A stretch of 64,000 nucleotides of DNA from JAWPMT01 sp965601475 (GCA_965601475.1 OZ271832.1:558001-622000), one strand, 5' to 3'. Counted from the stretch's first letter, positions 50,313-59,606 are shown. Translations and numbers: made by a program. Notes: a model not told the origin generated them from the sequence alone.

Positions 50313-51335
50313 TTAGAAGGTGATTTTTTGAATTGAAAAAGCCTCAAAGTCCGCATTGCCTTTCACTGCAAGCTCGAAGAGGAAAGAATTCACTACCATG
50401 ACTTCGCCTTCTATGAGGGCAGCAGTGGTTGGAAAGACATTGTCAGCCTCGGCCACGATAGACGCATCAATACCTGCACTTGCCCATCCATCTTCAGTGG
50501 AAATTTTGTGAATCGTATTCTGGCCTGTTGATGGATCAAAAATGTTGCTGACCACAACGAGTTCATCGATATCAGTCAGCAAGATCCCATCGATTGTGTT
50601 GATGTTACCATCGATTTGGACCTGACTGAAAGCTGCTGGGTCCTCAACTGGCACCTTGTAGAGCGTACCCAGACTGTAGTGCGCCAGCAACAGGAAGCCA
50701 TCAGTGTGCCACTCGATTCCATTCAAACCAAAGCTTTCCCCAACAGGCGCCAACAAGGGATCCATGAAAAAGAGCGTGGCTTCTCCAGCAGGAGTCACCT
50801 TGAAAACAGCGGGTGTCAGGCTGCTTGTCACATAACCATTGCCTTCGTCATCAAGCACTACATCGTTGGCCAGGTGCGGGCTGCCGGCCGGCGTCAACGC
50901 TGTCAGATCCACATCAAATATTTCAGCGCCAGTAGTTAAATCGTAGGCCAACAGGCTAGCCAAAACCGGTGGATTGGCACCGGTGGTTTTCTCAGAGAAG
51001 CCCGGATCGGCATTGCACACCAACAACCTATTCCTCGCGGCATCAATCTTGAGTCCCAATACCGATTTCAGTTTGTCGGCAACCACGAAGTCGTCGATAT
51101 TTCCGTCAAAGTCCATCCTCACAATTTTACCTTTTCGAATGGAGCTGAGATAGATGGTCTGGCTCTCCTCGTCGTAGGCAATACCCTCAGGAAACAGACC
51201 TTTTTCGGTAACGGCAATATCGCCTGGAAGTGGATCGCGACTGGCTTCACTTTCCTCGCATGATCCAAAGCCCAGCAGGGCACTTACCAGGAAAGAATGG
51301 ATCAACATTACTTGTCTTTTCTTCATTTTTCGCAT
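50313..51335 (-). CDS. SMP-30/gluconolactonase-like propeller lipoprotein
   Basis: 340 residues. The lipobox is GFGSC (Cys26). The mature part is a six-bladed propeller like SMP-30/LRE proteins: GLFPEGIAYDEESQTIYLSS, VLGLKIDAARNRLLVCNADP, NDVVLDDEGNGYVTSSLTPA, SFGLNGIEWHTDGFLLLAHY, NTIDGILLTDIDELVVVSNI. The recurrent D-x-x-G/N turns fit metal-binding propeller enzymes such as gluconolactonases, but the ligand is unknown. It is downstream of an AraC gene on the same strand, with a 97-base gap that holds its own promoter-like box. Confidence 0.7.
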   Translation of the reverse strand: MRKMKKRQVMLIHSFLVSALLGFGSCEESEASRDPLPGDIAVTEKGLFPEGIAYDEESQTIYLSSIRKGKIVRMDFDGNIDDFVVADKLKSVLGLKIDAARNRLLVCNADPGFSEKTTGANPPVLASLLAYDLTTGAEIFDVDLTALTPAGSPHLANDVVLDDEGNGYVTSSLTPAVFKVTPAGEATLFFMDPLLAPVGESFGLNGIEWHTDGFLLLAHYSLGTLYKVPVEDPAAFSQVQIDGNINTIDGILLTDIDELVVVSNIFDPSTGQNTIHKISTEDGWASAGIDASIVAEADNVFPTTAALIEGEVMVVNSFLFELAVKGNADFEAFSIQKITF

Positions 51336-51354
51336 TTCTCAAAAAATTAATTTC

Positions 51355-51387
51355 CAAATTATTGAGACGTAAAATTCTGGAATACAA
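51355..51387 (-). promoter_or_regulatory. Candidate promoter of the SMP-30-like gene
   Basis: On the - strand TTG (51387-51385), 23 bases, then TAATTTG (51361-51355), about 20 bases before the start at 51335. The box is one base shorter than TAnnTTTG. Confidence 0.35.
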
Positions 51388-51432
51388 GTAGTTAAGAGTA
51401 TTCCAATTGATTGGATAAATGTTGTGAGTAGG

Positions 51433-52302
51433 TCAGGGGTTACGCTCCTGAAATTTCTTGGGGGTAATTCCAAACTGGGACCTGAAGGATTGGACAAAAT
51501 GTGAAGTATTTTCAAAACCCACGGCATAGGCGACCTGCCCCACATTCATTCGAGATTGCGACAGCATCGTTTGGGCTTCAGTGAGTCTCCGCATCTTTAT
51601 CCATCGTGCAGGGCTATCACCAAAGGCTTTCTCAAACTCTCGCTTGAAATTGGACAGGCTCAGACCCATCAAGTGGGCAAAATCCTCTACCCGCAACCTG
51701 CGTCTGAAATTCTTTTCCATGAAGGGTTTCAAACCCAGACTCATTTGCAGATTGATATTCTCCAGGAAATGTGAAAATCCAACATGTCGCATAGCAAGGT
51801 GCAGCAATAACTCATGGATCTTTACCTCAAACAATGGAGAAGTCATCGTTGCCTCCGGCTGGAAGAATGGCAGCAGCGACTGCACATAAGTTTCCAATAC
51901 CACATCCCTCCCCAACTTGAAATAGGTCAATGCCTCCTGACCTTCCGCCTTGCGAGCAAAGTGGGATTTGTGACGTTCGTAAAAGTCGGATAGTAGCTGA
52001 TCATCCAGAAACAGCAGCAGGGCTTTGTAGACCCCAGCCTCCTGTACCTTTTCGGTTGATATCAGAAGCCCCTTTTTCAGGAAGATGGTCTCCCCTTTCC
52101 CTACCACCACGTCCTCCAGAGAGGAATGAAAGTACTTGTAACCCTGCAAGCCGAAGGAAATTACATTCTTGTTCAGTACAATTCTGGATTTCTCGGTCTC
52201 AAAATTGCGATTGAGGAGCACCAGCGAGTTATCTCCTACAGGTAGTACCTCGTCATGATCAGCTGGTTGATTTAGAAAGACCTCAGGGACTTGCATGATC
52301 AC
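51433..52302 (-). CDS. AraC family transcriptional regulator
   Basis: 289 residues. The sensory N-terminus (about 1-180) has VISFGLQGYKYFHSSLEDVV and GETIFLKKGLLIS, typical of AraC proteins related to exsA-type regulators. The C-terminal helix-turn-helix is VEDFAHLMGLSLSNFKREFE and VGQVAYAVGFENTSHFVQSF, ending GITPKKFQERNP. It is the third gene of a - strand unit with DUF1330 and SDR genes; 3 bases separate it from the SDR stop. A regulator placed last in its target operon is a common autoregulatory layout. Confidence 0.85.
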   Translation of the reverse strand: MIMQVPEVFLNQPADHDEVLPVGDNSLVLLNRNFETEKSRIVLNKNVISFGLQGYKYFHSSLEDVVVGKGETIFLKKGLLISTEKVQEAGVYKALLLFLDDQLLSDFYERHKSHFARKAEGQEALTYFKLGRDVVLETYVQSLLPFFQPEATMTSPLFEVKIHELLLHLAMRHVGFSHFLENINLQMSLGLKPFMEKNFRRRLRVEDFAHLMGLSLSNFKREFEKAFGDSPARWIKMRRLTEAQTMLSQSRMNVGQVAYAVGFENTSHFVQSFRSQFGITPKKFQERNP

Positions 52303-52305
52303 AAA

Positions 52306-53067
52306 TTAAGTCAAAGTTAGACCTCCGTCAACAGGGAAGACACCACCTGTAATCCAGGATGATTGCGGAGAACAGAGCAGCAACGCCATACCAGCGATAT
52401 CGCGGGGCTCACCTATCCTGCCCAATGGATACAAGCTCGGTAGGGACGCTTCAAAAACGCTACGTTCCACCCTGGTCATATTGGCCATCGCCCTTTCAAA
52501 CATCGAAGTTTTGACTGACCCAGGTGCTATGGCATTGACCCTCACGCCCATGTGTCCTACCTCCATGGCAAGTGCTCGTGTAAACGATTCTAGCGCTCCT
52601 TTCGAAAGCGAATAAAGCGTGCTTGGCCGCTGAGGGATCATTTTGTGTGCAAAGTACGAACTGATATTTAGGATGTTGCCCCTGCGCTCAATCAAGGACG
52701 ATAGCAGATGCTGGGTAAGGAAGTAGACGGACCGTACATTGATATCCAGTACCCTGTCAAAATCTGCGGCAGAAACTTCCTCAAATCCCTTGAACAGCGC
52801 CAACCCCGCATTGTTCACCAACACATCCACCCCACCGGATGCCAGGATATCATCTGATAGCGAATCCAGTCGGGACAAATCGGCTAGATCCCTGGAAATC
52901 AGGGTGACCTTACCATCTATCCTCTCCACGGCGGCCTCTAACTTGACAGCATCTCTGCCAATCAGGGTGAGCTCTGCCCCCGCGTTGGAAAAGGCTTCAG
53001 CGATGGCAAGACCTATGCCCCCGCTACCTCCAGTAACAACGACGTGCTTGTCCTTGAGGATTCCCAT
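52306..53067 (-). CDS. SDR family oxidoreductase
   Basis: 253 residues, classical SDR. NAD(P) motif TGGSGGIG (12-19), NNAG at 85-88, catalytic Ser137 in NISSYFA, and Tyr152-x-x-x-Lys156 in LYSLSKGALE. It ends in VFPVDGGLTLT as expected for 3-oxoacyl-reductase-like SDRs. The gene is the second of a three-gene operon: 3 bases after DUF1330 and 3 bases before the AraC gene. Substrate unknown. Confidence 0.9.
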   Translation of the reverse strand: MGILKDKHVVVTGGSGGIGLAIAEAFSNAGAELTLIGRDAVKLEAAVERIDGKVTLISRDLADLSRLDSLSDDILASGGVDVLVNNAGLALFKGFEEVSAADFDRVLDINVRSVYFLTQHLLSSLIERRGNILNISSYFAHKMIPQRPSTLYSLSKGALESFTRALAMEVGHMGVRVNAIAPGSVKTSMFERAMANMTRVERSVFEASLPSLYPLGRIGEPRDIAGMALLLCSPQSSWITGGVFPVDGGLTLT

Positions 53068-53070
53068 GTA

Positions 53071-53361
53071 TTACGCGGAGATGTAGACACTGAGATGCGA
53101 AAAAGCCCGCGCTCTCAAGGGTATTATCGCCTTGTAATCTTCAGAATCAAAGACCTCCAGGACCTTCTGTTTGTCAGGCCACTCTGTCACCGCAATGAGG
53201 TCTGGTTTTTCATCACCGACCAAGACATGGTCAACTTCTATTTTCTGTAGCGGCTTGGCTCCAGCCGATTTGAAGATCTCTGAGGATCTGGAAGCGTACT
53301 CCTTAAGTGCTGAAGTATTCTGAGGATTCACTTGGGCATTGACGATCATTAAAACACTCAT
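53071..53361 (-). CDS. DUF1330 family protein
   Basis: 96 residues, a ferredoxin-like dimeric barrel of the DUF1330 group: MSVLMIVNAQVNPQNTSALK at the start, EVDHVLVGDEKPDLIAVTEW, and VFDSEDYKAIIPLRARAFS. The EVFDSEDYKAI element with an acidic pair is the family signature. It is first in the DUF1330-SDR-AraC unit. Such proteins accompany small oxidoreductases but have no assigned reaction. Confidence 0.8.
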   Translation of the reverse strand: MSVLMIVNAQVNPQNTSALKEYASRSSEIFKSAGAKPLQKIEVDHVLVGDEKPDLIAVTEWPDKQKVLEVFDSEDYKAIIPLRARAFSHLSVYISA

Positions 53362-53575
53362 ATCTTTTTTTTCGACAAAATTCAGCGCTTGCCCGTGAGA
53401 AAAATGTTGTAATTCGTTCAGAAAAGATCAACTTCCGATTTCACGAGCACACGGGAATGCTTTGGATTTTCTATGGTGCCTTCGCCTCATAAACGTCCCA
53501 ACAACCATTCCCCAATTTTTTGTTGCCTCGCCAGCGGCAATCACGTAATTCATTCAAAACCAACTCAGTCTAAAC

Positions 53576-54310
53576 ATGAAAATTCCAATCCTTGGTCTCT
53601 TCTCATTATTCTCGCTTGCGCTCTCAGCTCAAGATCAGTTCATCAACGTCGACGAATCCAATCCCCCAAACACCAGCCTATTGTCACCTGGAACAAGGCA
53701 ATACCTGGTTTACATCCAAAAACCCGATGGATCGATGATGGACATTTCCATCTGGGAACGCACCGTCAATGTGACAACATACAATAACCAGCCAGCCATC
53801 GAGATTTCACAATCGTGGAAGAACCAAAACAATGAAAAATCCAAAAAACTCTATTCACTGAATAGGCTAACGGACTTTCAACCCATCTATCATTATACCA
53901 AAAGCGGTAAAGGGAAAGTGCAAGCATTCAATTTCTCACGAGAGCAGGTTCAAGGGGCAGACTCTGTACCAGACAACGAACTGGCAACGTTCAATATGGA
54001 CCTGGAATTCCCGGTGCTGAATTTTGAACTGGATATGGAGGTGCTACGGATGCTGGCATACAAAGAAAATGCTACTATGGTCATCCCCTTCTACCATCCC
54101 GGAAACACCAAAGCTCCCCGTGAGTGGCATTTCAAAGTTGAGGGGAGAGATCAGGTACGAACGTCGCTTGGTGCAATCGCCTGTTGGAAGGTAAGTGTAC
54201 ACTATGCTGATAATAATGCCGCAACCTTCTGGATTAGCGAAGACACCCACGAATTCATCAGAATGGAAGAAACCTTCGGCAAGATCAGAAGATACAAGGT
54301 CCTCCTGTAG
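53576..54310 (+). CDS. Secreted protein, DUF3108-like fold
   Basis: 244 residues with a signal peptide ending LALSAQ (about residue 18). The mature part is beta-rich: LVYIQKPDGSMMDISIWERT, AIEISQSWKNQNNEKSKKLY, and later REWHFKVEGRDQVRTSLGAI, ACWKVSVHYADNNAATFWIS, DTHEFIRMEETFG. The last segments (conversion of a lipid-like signal into F-x-I-s-x-D-x-x-x-x-P/R) resemble DUF3108/LolA-like proteins. It stands alone; the SLC13 gene converges with it after 23 bases. Function unknown. Confidence 0.5.
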   Translation: MKIPILGLFSLFSLALSAQDQFINVDESNPPNTSLLSPGTRQYLVYIQKPDGSMMDISIWERTVNVTTYNNQPAIEISQSWKNQNNEKSKKLYSLNRLTDFQPIYHYTKSGKGKVQAFNFSREQVQGADSVPDNELATFNMDLEFPVLNFELDMEVLRMLAYKENATMVIPFYHPGNTKAPREWHFKVEGRDQVRTSLGAIACWKVSVHYADNNAATFWISEDTHEFIRMEETFGKIRRYKVLL

Positions 54311-54333
54311 CTTACGACGTATGCCGGTCTCCC

Positions 54334-55767
54334 TTAAAAAACACCTGGAATCAGCGTCCAGCTGAGCACAATAAGGAGCAGAATAGCCAGGATATTCAGA
54401 AGAAAACCCACTTTGACCATATCCGCGACCTTGATATAGCCACTCACAAAAACAATGGCATTGGGTGGGGTCGCCATGGGCAGCATAAAAGCGCAGCTAC
54501 TGGCCAGTGTAATAGGAATAGCCAGGTGTAGAAATTCCATGCCCAGGCCTTGGCTAATTCCACTGACCATAGGGGCGAACACAGCCACAAGGGCTACGTT
54601 GCTCATCAACTCCGTCATAAACAGCATCACGGTGATGAGAAAAGGGACAGTCTTCTGTTGTGAAAAGTCATTGTCCCGGACATATGCGCCGATGGCGTCA
54701 ATAATGCCAGCTTCGGACAATCCTTTGGCCAGTGCCAGTCCACCACCAAAGAGGATGAGTATGCCCCATTGCAGGTTCTGCGTATCCTTCCATTTTATCG
54801 CAAAATCTCCAGTACCAAATCGCGCAGGTATGACAAAAACTGCCATGGCTCCAATAATTGCAATCTGAGCATTTCCCAATCCCAGCCCGGTAATTGCGTT
54901 GAGTTGGGTTCTGAAGACCCAAAGCAGAGCGGTGCCCAGAAAACACATGAGAACCAGGCGTTCTTTTGTGCTCATCTTACCAAGCTTTTGTATCTCCTCA
55001 CTGAGCACCTCTTTGGTTACCCCCAGGCTACCCAGTCTATTGGGATAGAACCGGGTGAGGACAAAATAGGCCACAGCCAACATCACTACAGCGAACGGAA
55101 ACCCAATCGTGGACCATCTTACAAAATCCATCTCCATGCCATACTCACTTTCCAGGAAGCCGATCAGCACAACATTGGGAGGCGTACCCACAATGGTAGC
55201 AGTACCACCGATATTCGCAGCATAGGCAATACCTAGCATCGTAGCCAGCGCAAAGTTCCTACTCCCCTTTTCTTCCACGACCTTATCCTTGATCAGGAAA
55301 TCTATCATCGTCAGCGCGATGGGCAGAATCACGAGCGTAGTGGCCGTGTTACTGATCCACATGCTGAGCAGGGCCGTTGCCAACATGAATCCCAAAATGA
55401 CGCCATTGGCATTCGTGCCAGTCAGTTTGATGATATTTAGGGCAATACGTTTGTGGAGGTTGACCTTTTCCATCGCCAGGGCTAGTACAAACCCACCAAA
55501 GAACAGAAAGATGATCGGGCTGCCGTAATTAACCGCCACATCTGCAAAAGACATAATGTCCAGCAGAGGAAAGAGAAACATAGGCAATAGCGCCGTGGTG
55601 GGGATATCCACAGCCTCTGTGATCCACCAAATGACCATCCATGCGGCCACTGAAATGACCCGATCCGCTTCAGGACTTATGAGAAGTGTGTCAGTAAGGT
55701 TGATCGTGATGCAAACCAGGGGTCCGAGTAGCAGACCCAACTTCTTAACAAAGGTGTAATCTTTCAT
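54334..55767 (-). CDS. SLC13/DASS family anion transporter
   Basis: 477-residue membrane transporter of the divalent anion:sodium symporter family. Two helix-hairpin/SNT repeats are visible: the first ends SNTATTLVILPIALTMIDFL, and the second contains MSNVALVAVFAPMVSGIS and ASSCAFMLPMATPPNAIVFV. These are the substrate and sodium sites of SLC13 proteins, which carry succinate, citrate or sulfate. Twelve or so hydrophobic segments. It lies between a + gene that converges with it and the MFS gene upstream. Confidence 0.85.
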   Translation of the reverse strand: MKDYTFVKKLGLLLGPLVCITINLTDTLLISPEADRVISVAAWMVIWWITEAVDIPTTALLPMFLFPLLDIMSFADVAVNYGSPIIFLFFGGFVLALAMEKVNLHKRIALNIIKLTGTNANGVILGFMLATALLSMWISNTATTLVILPIALTMIDFLIKDKVVEEKGSRNFALATMLGIAYAANIGGTATIVGTPPNVVLIGFLESEYGMEMDFVRWSTIGFPFAVVMLAVAYFVLTRFYPNRLGSLGVTKEVLSEEIQKLGKMSTKERLVLMCFLGTALLWVFRTQLNAITGLGLGNAQIAIIGAMAVFVIPARFGTGDFAIKWKDTQNLQWGILILFGGGLALAKGLSEAGIIDAIGAYVRDNDFSQQKTVPFLITVMLFMTELMSNVALVAVFAPMVSGISQGLGMEFLHLAIPITLASSCAFMLPMATPPNAIVFVSGYIKVADMVKVGFLLNILAILLLIVLSWTLIPGVF

Positions 55768-55835
55768 GGGGTAGCCTTACGATCAAAAATCTAAGCGATG
55801 CGGCAAATTAACATGAATTGAGGGTACAGCTCAGA

Positions 55836-56945
55836 CTAGGCCAAAAGCAATTCGAAAATCCCCGTGAAAACTTCACTGGCACCGATATATATCCCGACGC
55901 CGTAAGTAAGATGATTCACCGACAGGTTGTTGATCGCGTAAGGCAATCCACTGATGTTAATGAAACTGAAAGCAATGGCGGTCAAAAGACAACCAGCGAC
56001 CAAAACAGCCACGTTGGAGGACAAGATCAATAGCAATACACCGACGAGCAGAATTCCGAAACCCGCCATGATCACTTGCTGAAGCTTTTGCCTTGCCACA
56101 AATCCGCTTATGGCAAAGGCAAGAATGGCCGAAAAGCCCAGGAACCCAAAAGAGAAATAGCCGCCATAGGAGCCGATGGACTGAAAATTCGATTCAATAT
56201 GCTCAGGCAAAAACTCCACGAGAAACGCTTTGCTCACACCCAGCACCAATCCCACCACAAGAATCGAAAGGTAGGAGAAAAATGTCTCGTGACGACTTGC
56301 GGGAGCTTCAATTAGCTCCTGCTTCCGTTGTATGACCTCATCAGAGGACACTTTGTGAAACAAGAAACCCGTTCCGGCGATGAGAATACCCCCAACGACA
56401 AAAGTCAGGGTATCTCCGAAAAAATGAACCAGACTCACTACTACCGGCTCCAGCGCGTAGAGTAGTTCTGTAACCAGAAACAATACACCCATCACGATCG
56501 GTAATTTCTGGGCCGGAGCGAAGGCTTCGATCATCGAGTTGGCCGGACTGATAAACAGATTCATCGCAATCAACCAAATGACAATCATAAAAGGCAACAA
56601 AGGCTTCACTGCGCTCAAAGGCCCCGAACCAATGATGGTGGCCACTACCATGAAAACCATAGCGGTAGCGCCTATACCTATGGTGAATACAGTAAAAAAC
56701 TTTCCACTCCGCTTCATAATGATATCAGCCAGCCATCCGGCAATCGGTGGAATCACCACAAGAATAATGGCCTTTGCAACCAACAGAAACGTTTTGAGGC
56801 TGCCGAAATCAAACTTCTCCAGTAGAATGGGTTGGTATTCGTGGTACGCGATCCAGCTGATTACTACCGCGGCGTTGAGCGCAGCAAGGCTGTATACTTC
56901 TTTCCATTTCAAGGTTTTTGCAGGTGCCAGATTGTCTGTTGCCAT
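55836..56945 (-). CDS. MFS transporter
   Basis: 369 residues with about 12 membrane helices in the two six-helix halves typical of major facilitator proteins. The helix 2-3 loop GWLADIIMKRSGKFFTVF has the expected G-x-x-x-D-x-x-x-x-R-x-G-R/K pattern. I place the start at the internal ATG 56945, because the longer frame (to 57017) would overlap the PIN gene. The half-way loop is charged (SSDEVIQRKQELIEAPASRH). Substrate unknown; sugar- or drug-type transporters fit. Confidence 0.75.
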   Translation of the reverse strand: MATDNLAPAKTLKWKEVYSLAALNAAVVISWIAYHEYQPILLEKFDFGSLKTFLLVAKAIILVVIPPIAGWLADIIMKRSGKFFTVFTIGIGATAMVFMVVATIIGSGPLSAVKPLLPFMIVIWLIAMNLFISPANSMIEAFAPAQKLPIVMGVLFLVTELLYALEPVVVSLVHFFGDTLTFVVGGILIAGTGFLFHKVSSDEVIQRKQELIEAPASRHETFFSYLSILVVGLVLGVSKAFLVEFLPEHIESNFQSIGSYGGYFSFGFLGFSAILAFAISGFVARQKLQQVIMAGFGILLVGVLLLILSSNVAVLVAGCLLTAIAFSFINISGLPYAINNLSVNHLTYGVGIYIGASEVFTGIFELLLA

Positions 56946-56994
56946 ATCCGATTCATCCTTGTTCAAAGAACAATCTATCAAAAATCGCTCGGAC

Positions 56995-57423
56995 CTATGG
57001 TCTTTTGTCGAAGACAAATGCTTCTAAAAAGCGCTGACTTGGCAGGACAGCAATTTCAGAAAAGTAGAAATCGTTCACATCATCTGTCACTATACACTCA
57101 CAGCCGGCATCCAAAGCTCCATAGTATTGAAACCCATCCTCCAAATCAACTACCGAGGGATTTTCGACCGCTGATCGAACCGCTTTTTCCGTTATTTCAG
57201 CTAACCTGAGGTTCTGACAAATCAGGGATATCTTCTTTTTGGCCTGGGCCCTACCACTCTTTTTGGATGAGAAGTAGAAGGCTATTGCTAAACACAGATC
57301 CGATGTATAAAGGTCAAACCTGTTTGTACCGGCCAGGCTCAAAACCCTCGATGAATAGGTGAATTCTGGATATTCCTTATTGACTACAGACACCAAGACG
57401 TTGGCATCCACGAAGACCTTCAC
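56995..57423 (-). CDS. PIN domain toxin
   Basis: 142 residues. PIN nuclease motifs are complete: Asp6 in VFVDANVLVSV, Asp42 in TSDLCLAIAFYF, the acidic pair in VVDLEDGFQYYGAL (93-96), and TDDVNDFYFSE (113-123). The C-terminal LPSQRFLEAF is usual. It overlaps the antitoxin gene by 4 bases (GTGA), the normal layout for coupled toxin-antitoxin pairs. The start is GTG 57423, supported by the overlap and by the VKVFVD beginning. PIN toxins cleave RNA, often tRNA or mRNA. Confidence 0.85.
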   Translation of the reverse strand: MKVFVDANVLVSVVNKEYPEFTYSSRVLSLAGTNRFDLYTSDLCLAIAFYFSSKKSGRAQAKKKISLICQNLRLAEITEKAVRSAVENPSVVDLEDGFQYYGALDAGCECIVTDDVNDFYFSEIAVLPSQRFLEAFVFDKRP

Positions 57424-57677
57424 GACTTCTTGCTGTCGTAGTATGTGGCCTTTCGGGATTTCCTGGACTGACCCTTGTATTGAACCTGCCCTTCGGCGAC
57501 CTGATTCACCCAATCCGCAACCGGCAAATCCTCGAGAGACTGATATTGCTTCTTTTCATCCAATTGACGATAGATGTACTCGGTCAGTCGGGAAAGACTG
57601 ATGTTGTGTTTGGCCGCAAAAGCTTTCGCTGACTGAATGACCTCCTGGTCGAAACTGAGTGTAATCTTAGAATCCAT
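57420..57677 (-). CDS. DUF6364-type antitoxin
   Basis: 85 residues. The N-terminus (MDSKITLSFDQEVIQSAKAF) has the ribbon-helix-helix DNA-binding pattern, then KHNISLSRLTEYIYRQLDE; the C-terminal tail is charged and unstructured, as expected for the toxin-binding part. It is the first gene of the antitoxin/PIN pair, with a -7 box TATCTTTG 17 bases upstream. It probably represses the pair and neutralises the toxin. Confidence 0.8.
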   Translation of the reverse strand: MDSKITLSFDQEVIQSAKAFAAKHNISLSRLTEYIYRQLDEKKQYQSLEDLPVADWVNQVAEGQVQYKGQSRKSRKATYYDSKKS

Positions 57678-57693
57678 CCTTAAGGGCTTACGA

Positions 57694-57701
57694 CAAAGAT
57701 A
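57694..57701 (-). promoter_or_regulatory. -7 box of the toxin-antitoxin pair
   Basis: On the - strand, TATCTTTG is an exact match to TAnnTTTG, 17 bases before the antitoxin ATG at 57677. No TTG is found at the usual -33 distance. Confidence 0.45.
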
Positions 57702-57716
57702 AAAAATCTATACGTA

Positions 57717-59600
57717 TTACCCTTCGAGCTGCATCATCTTCTCCTCCCACAGTTTGGTAAGCTCAGCAATCTCATTTTTGACAAGCTCCACCTCATTGTT
57801 GAGCTCATTTAGTTTGTCCGGATCATTCGCATGCTCGGGAATGGCCATTTTCTCTTGCAGTAGATCCACCTCCTTCTCCTTTCCCTCAATTTGCTTTTCG
57901 AGATTGGCAATTTCCTTTTCAACCTGAGGGGATTTAGGTTTCACCTGGGGTGATGTGGTCTTTTTCCTGGCTTTTGGTTTCTCAACCACCGTTTGGGTAT
58001 CCTTTTGTCTCTGGTTCATCCACCATTCAAACTCTTCGTAAGTCCCGGGGTACTCTTTGAGCTCCTGATCTTCAATCCACCAAATCTTATTGGCGACCTT
58101 GGCAATGAAATCACGATCGTGCGAAACCAACAGGAACGTACCTTCAAATTGGTTCAGGGCCTGTACCAAAATACTCACAGAAAGCATATCCAAGTGGTTG
58201 GTGGGCTCATCCAGCAAGAGAAAGTTGGACTCCGAAATTAGGGTCTTGGCAAGCGCCACTCGAGATTTCTCACCCCCGGAAAGGACCTTGATCTTCTTGA
58301 ATACTTCATCATCGGTAAACAAGAAGCATCCCAATACCCCACGAAGTTCTTGCTCTGTCTTGCCTGTACCCTGCTGCTTCAATTCCTCAATGATCTCACT
58401 TTCAACATCCAGGGCTTCCAGCTGGTGCTGAGCGTAGAAAGAAGTGATCACATTGTGACCCAATTCTACCTTGCCTTCATGGGGTTCGGACCCTGCCACA
58501 ATCCTCAAGGCAGTAGACTTCCCCTTACCATTGGCCCCGATGAGGGCTATCTTGTCTCCACGCTCAATGTGTCCGGCGGCATTAGCGAGGATATTCAAGT
58601 CCCCGTAGGACTTTGAGATGTGATCCAACCGAACCACATGCCGCCCAGACTTGGTCTTGAAATTGAATTTGAAATGAACCTGGGCATTCTCATTGACAAC
58701 GGCATCCACACGCTCCATCTTCTCAAGCTGCTTGGCCTTGGACTTCGCTTGTTTGGCCTTGGTGGCTTTGGCCTTGAAGCGCTCTATGAATCGCTCAGCT
58801 TCCCGTATCTTCTGCTGCTGATTGTCATAGGCATTCTGCTGGATTTCATTTCGAAGCTCTTTCTCCTCTTCATAAAAATCATAGTTACCAGCATAGACAT
58901 GCAATTTCTGAGCATACACTTCCACGATCTTGTTGACACAGGCATTGAGGAACCGCCGGTCATGCGACACGATGATGTAGGCTCCATCGTAAGTCTGCAA
59001 GTAATTCTCCAGCCACTGAATAGAGGGCAAGTCCAGGTGGTTAGTCGGCTCATCCAGCATGAGCAGTGATGGCTTCTCCAATAGTAGCTTGGCCAGCATC
59101 ACACGCATTCTCCATCCTCCGGAAAATTCCTTCAAAGGCCTCTTTAAATCTTGCGTCTTGAAGCCAATACCTTCTAATATCTCTTCCGCCTTTGTTTGAA
59201 TGGTGTAGCCCTCCACCGCTTCAAAACGTTCCTGCAATTTCGACAACTTGTCTACCAGGTGGTCTTCGTAGTTGGTTTCCATCTGGTGAAGGACCTGATC
59301 GATTTTGTGCTGAAGATCGTGCGCTTCCTTAAAAGCCAGCATGGCCACTTCCAGAATGGGCTCATCAGACTGGTAACTTAGCAAGTCCTGATTCAGAAAG
59401 CCAATGGTGGTTTCCTTGCTCATGGAGACCTCACCTGATGTTGGGGGGGTGTCCCCAATGATCATTTTCAGCAGCGTCGACTTTCCAGTCCCATTGAGAC
59501 CAATAAGACCTATTCGATCTTTTGGCGTAATGAACAGGGAAGCCTCATCATAGAGGGCGCGATCACCCAGAAAGTACGATAGATTGTTAATACTTATCAT
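57717..59600 (-). CDS. ABC-F family ATPase
   Basis: 627-residue soluble protein with two ABC domains and no membrane part. Walker A is GLNGTGKST (34-42) in the first half and GANGKGKST in the second; ABC signatures are FSGGWRMR and LSGGEKSR; Walker B is LLMLDEPTNHLD and LLLDEPTNHLD. The C-terminal 90 residues form a charged coiled coil (LEKQIEGKEKEVDLLQEKMA). ABC-F proteins act on the ribosome, relieving stalls or antibiotic block. The exact subgroup (Uup, EttA or other) is not determinable. Start ATG 59600; the TTG at 59609 is covered by a -7 box. Confidence 0.9.
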   Translation of the reverse strand: MISINNLSYFLGDRALYDEASLFITPKDRIGLIGLNGTGKSTLLKMIIGDTPPTSGEVSMSKETTIGFLNQDLLSYQSDEPILEVAMLAFKEAHDLQHKIDQVLHQMETNYEDHLVDKLSKLQERFEAVEGYTIQTKAEEILEGIGFKTQDLKRPLKEFSGGWRMRVMLAKLLLEKPSLLMLDEPTNHLDLPSIQWLENYLQTYDGAYIIVSHDRRFLNACVNKIVEVYAQKLHVYAGNYDFYEEEKELRNEIQQNAYDNQQQKIREAERFIERFKAKATKAKQAKSKAKQLEKMERVDAVVNENAQVHFKFNFKTKSGRHVVRLDHISKSYGDLNILANAAGHIERGDKIALIGANGKGKSTALRIVAGSEPHEGKVELGHNVITSFYAQHQLEALDVESEIIEELKQQGTGKTEQELRGVLGCFLFTDDEVFKKIKVLSGGEKSRVALAKTLISESNFLLLDEPTNHLDMLSVSILVQALNQFEGTFLLVSHDRDFIAKVANKIWWIEDQELKEYPGTYEEFEWWMNQRQKDTQTVVEKPKARKKTTSPQVKPKSPQVEKEIANLEKQIEGKEKEVDLLQEKMAIPEHANDPDKLNELNNEVELVKNEIAELTKLWEEKMMQLEG

Positions 59601-59606
59601 GCCTGG

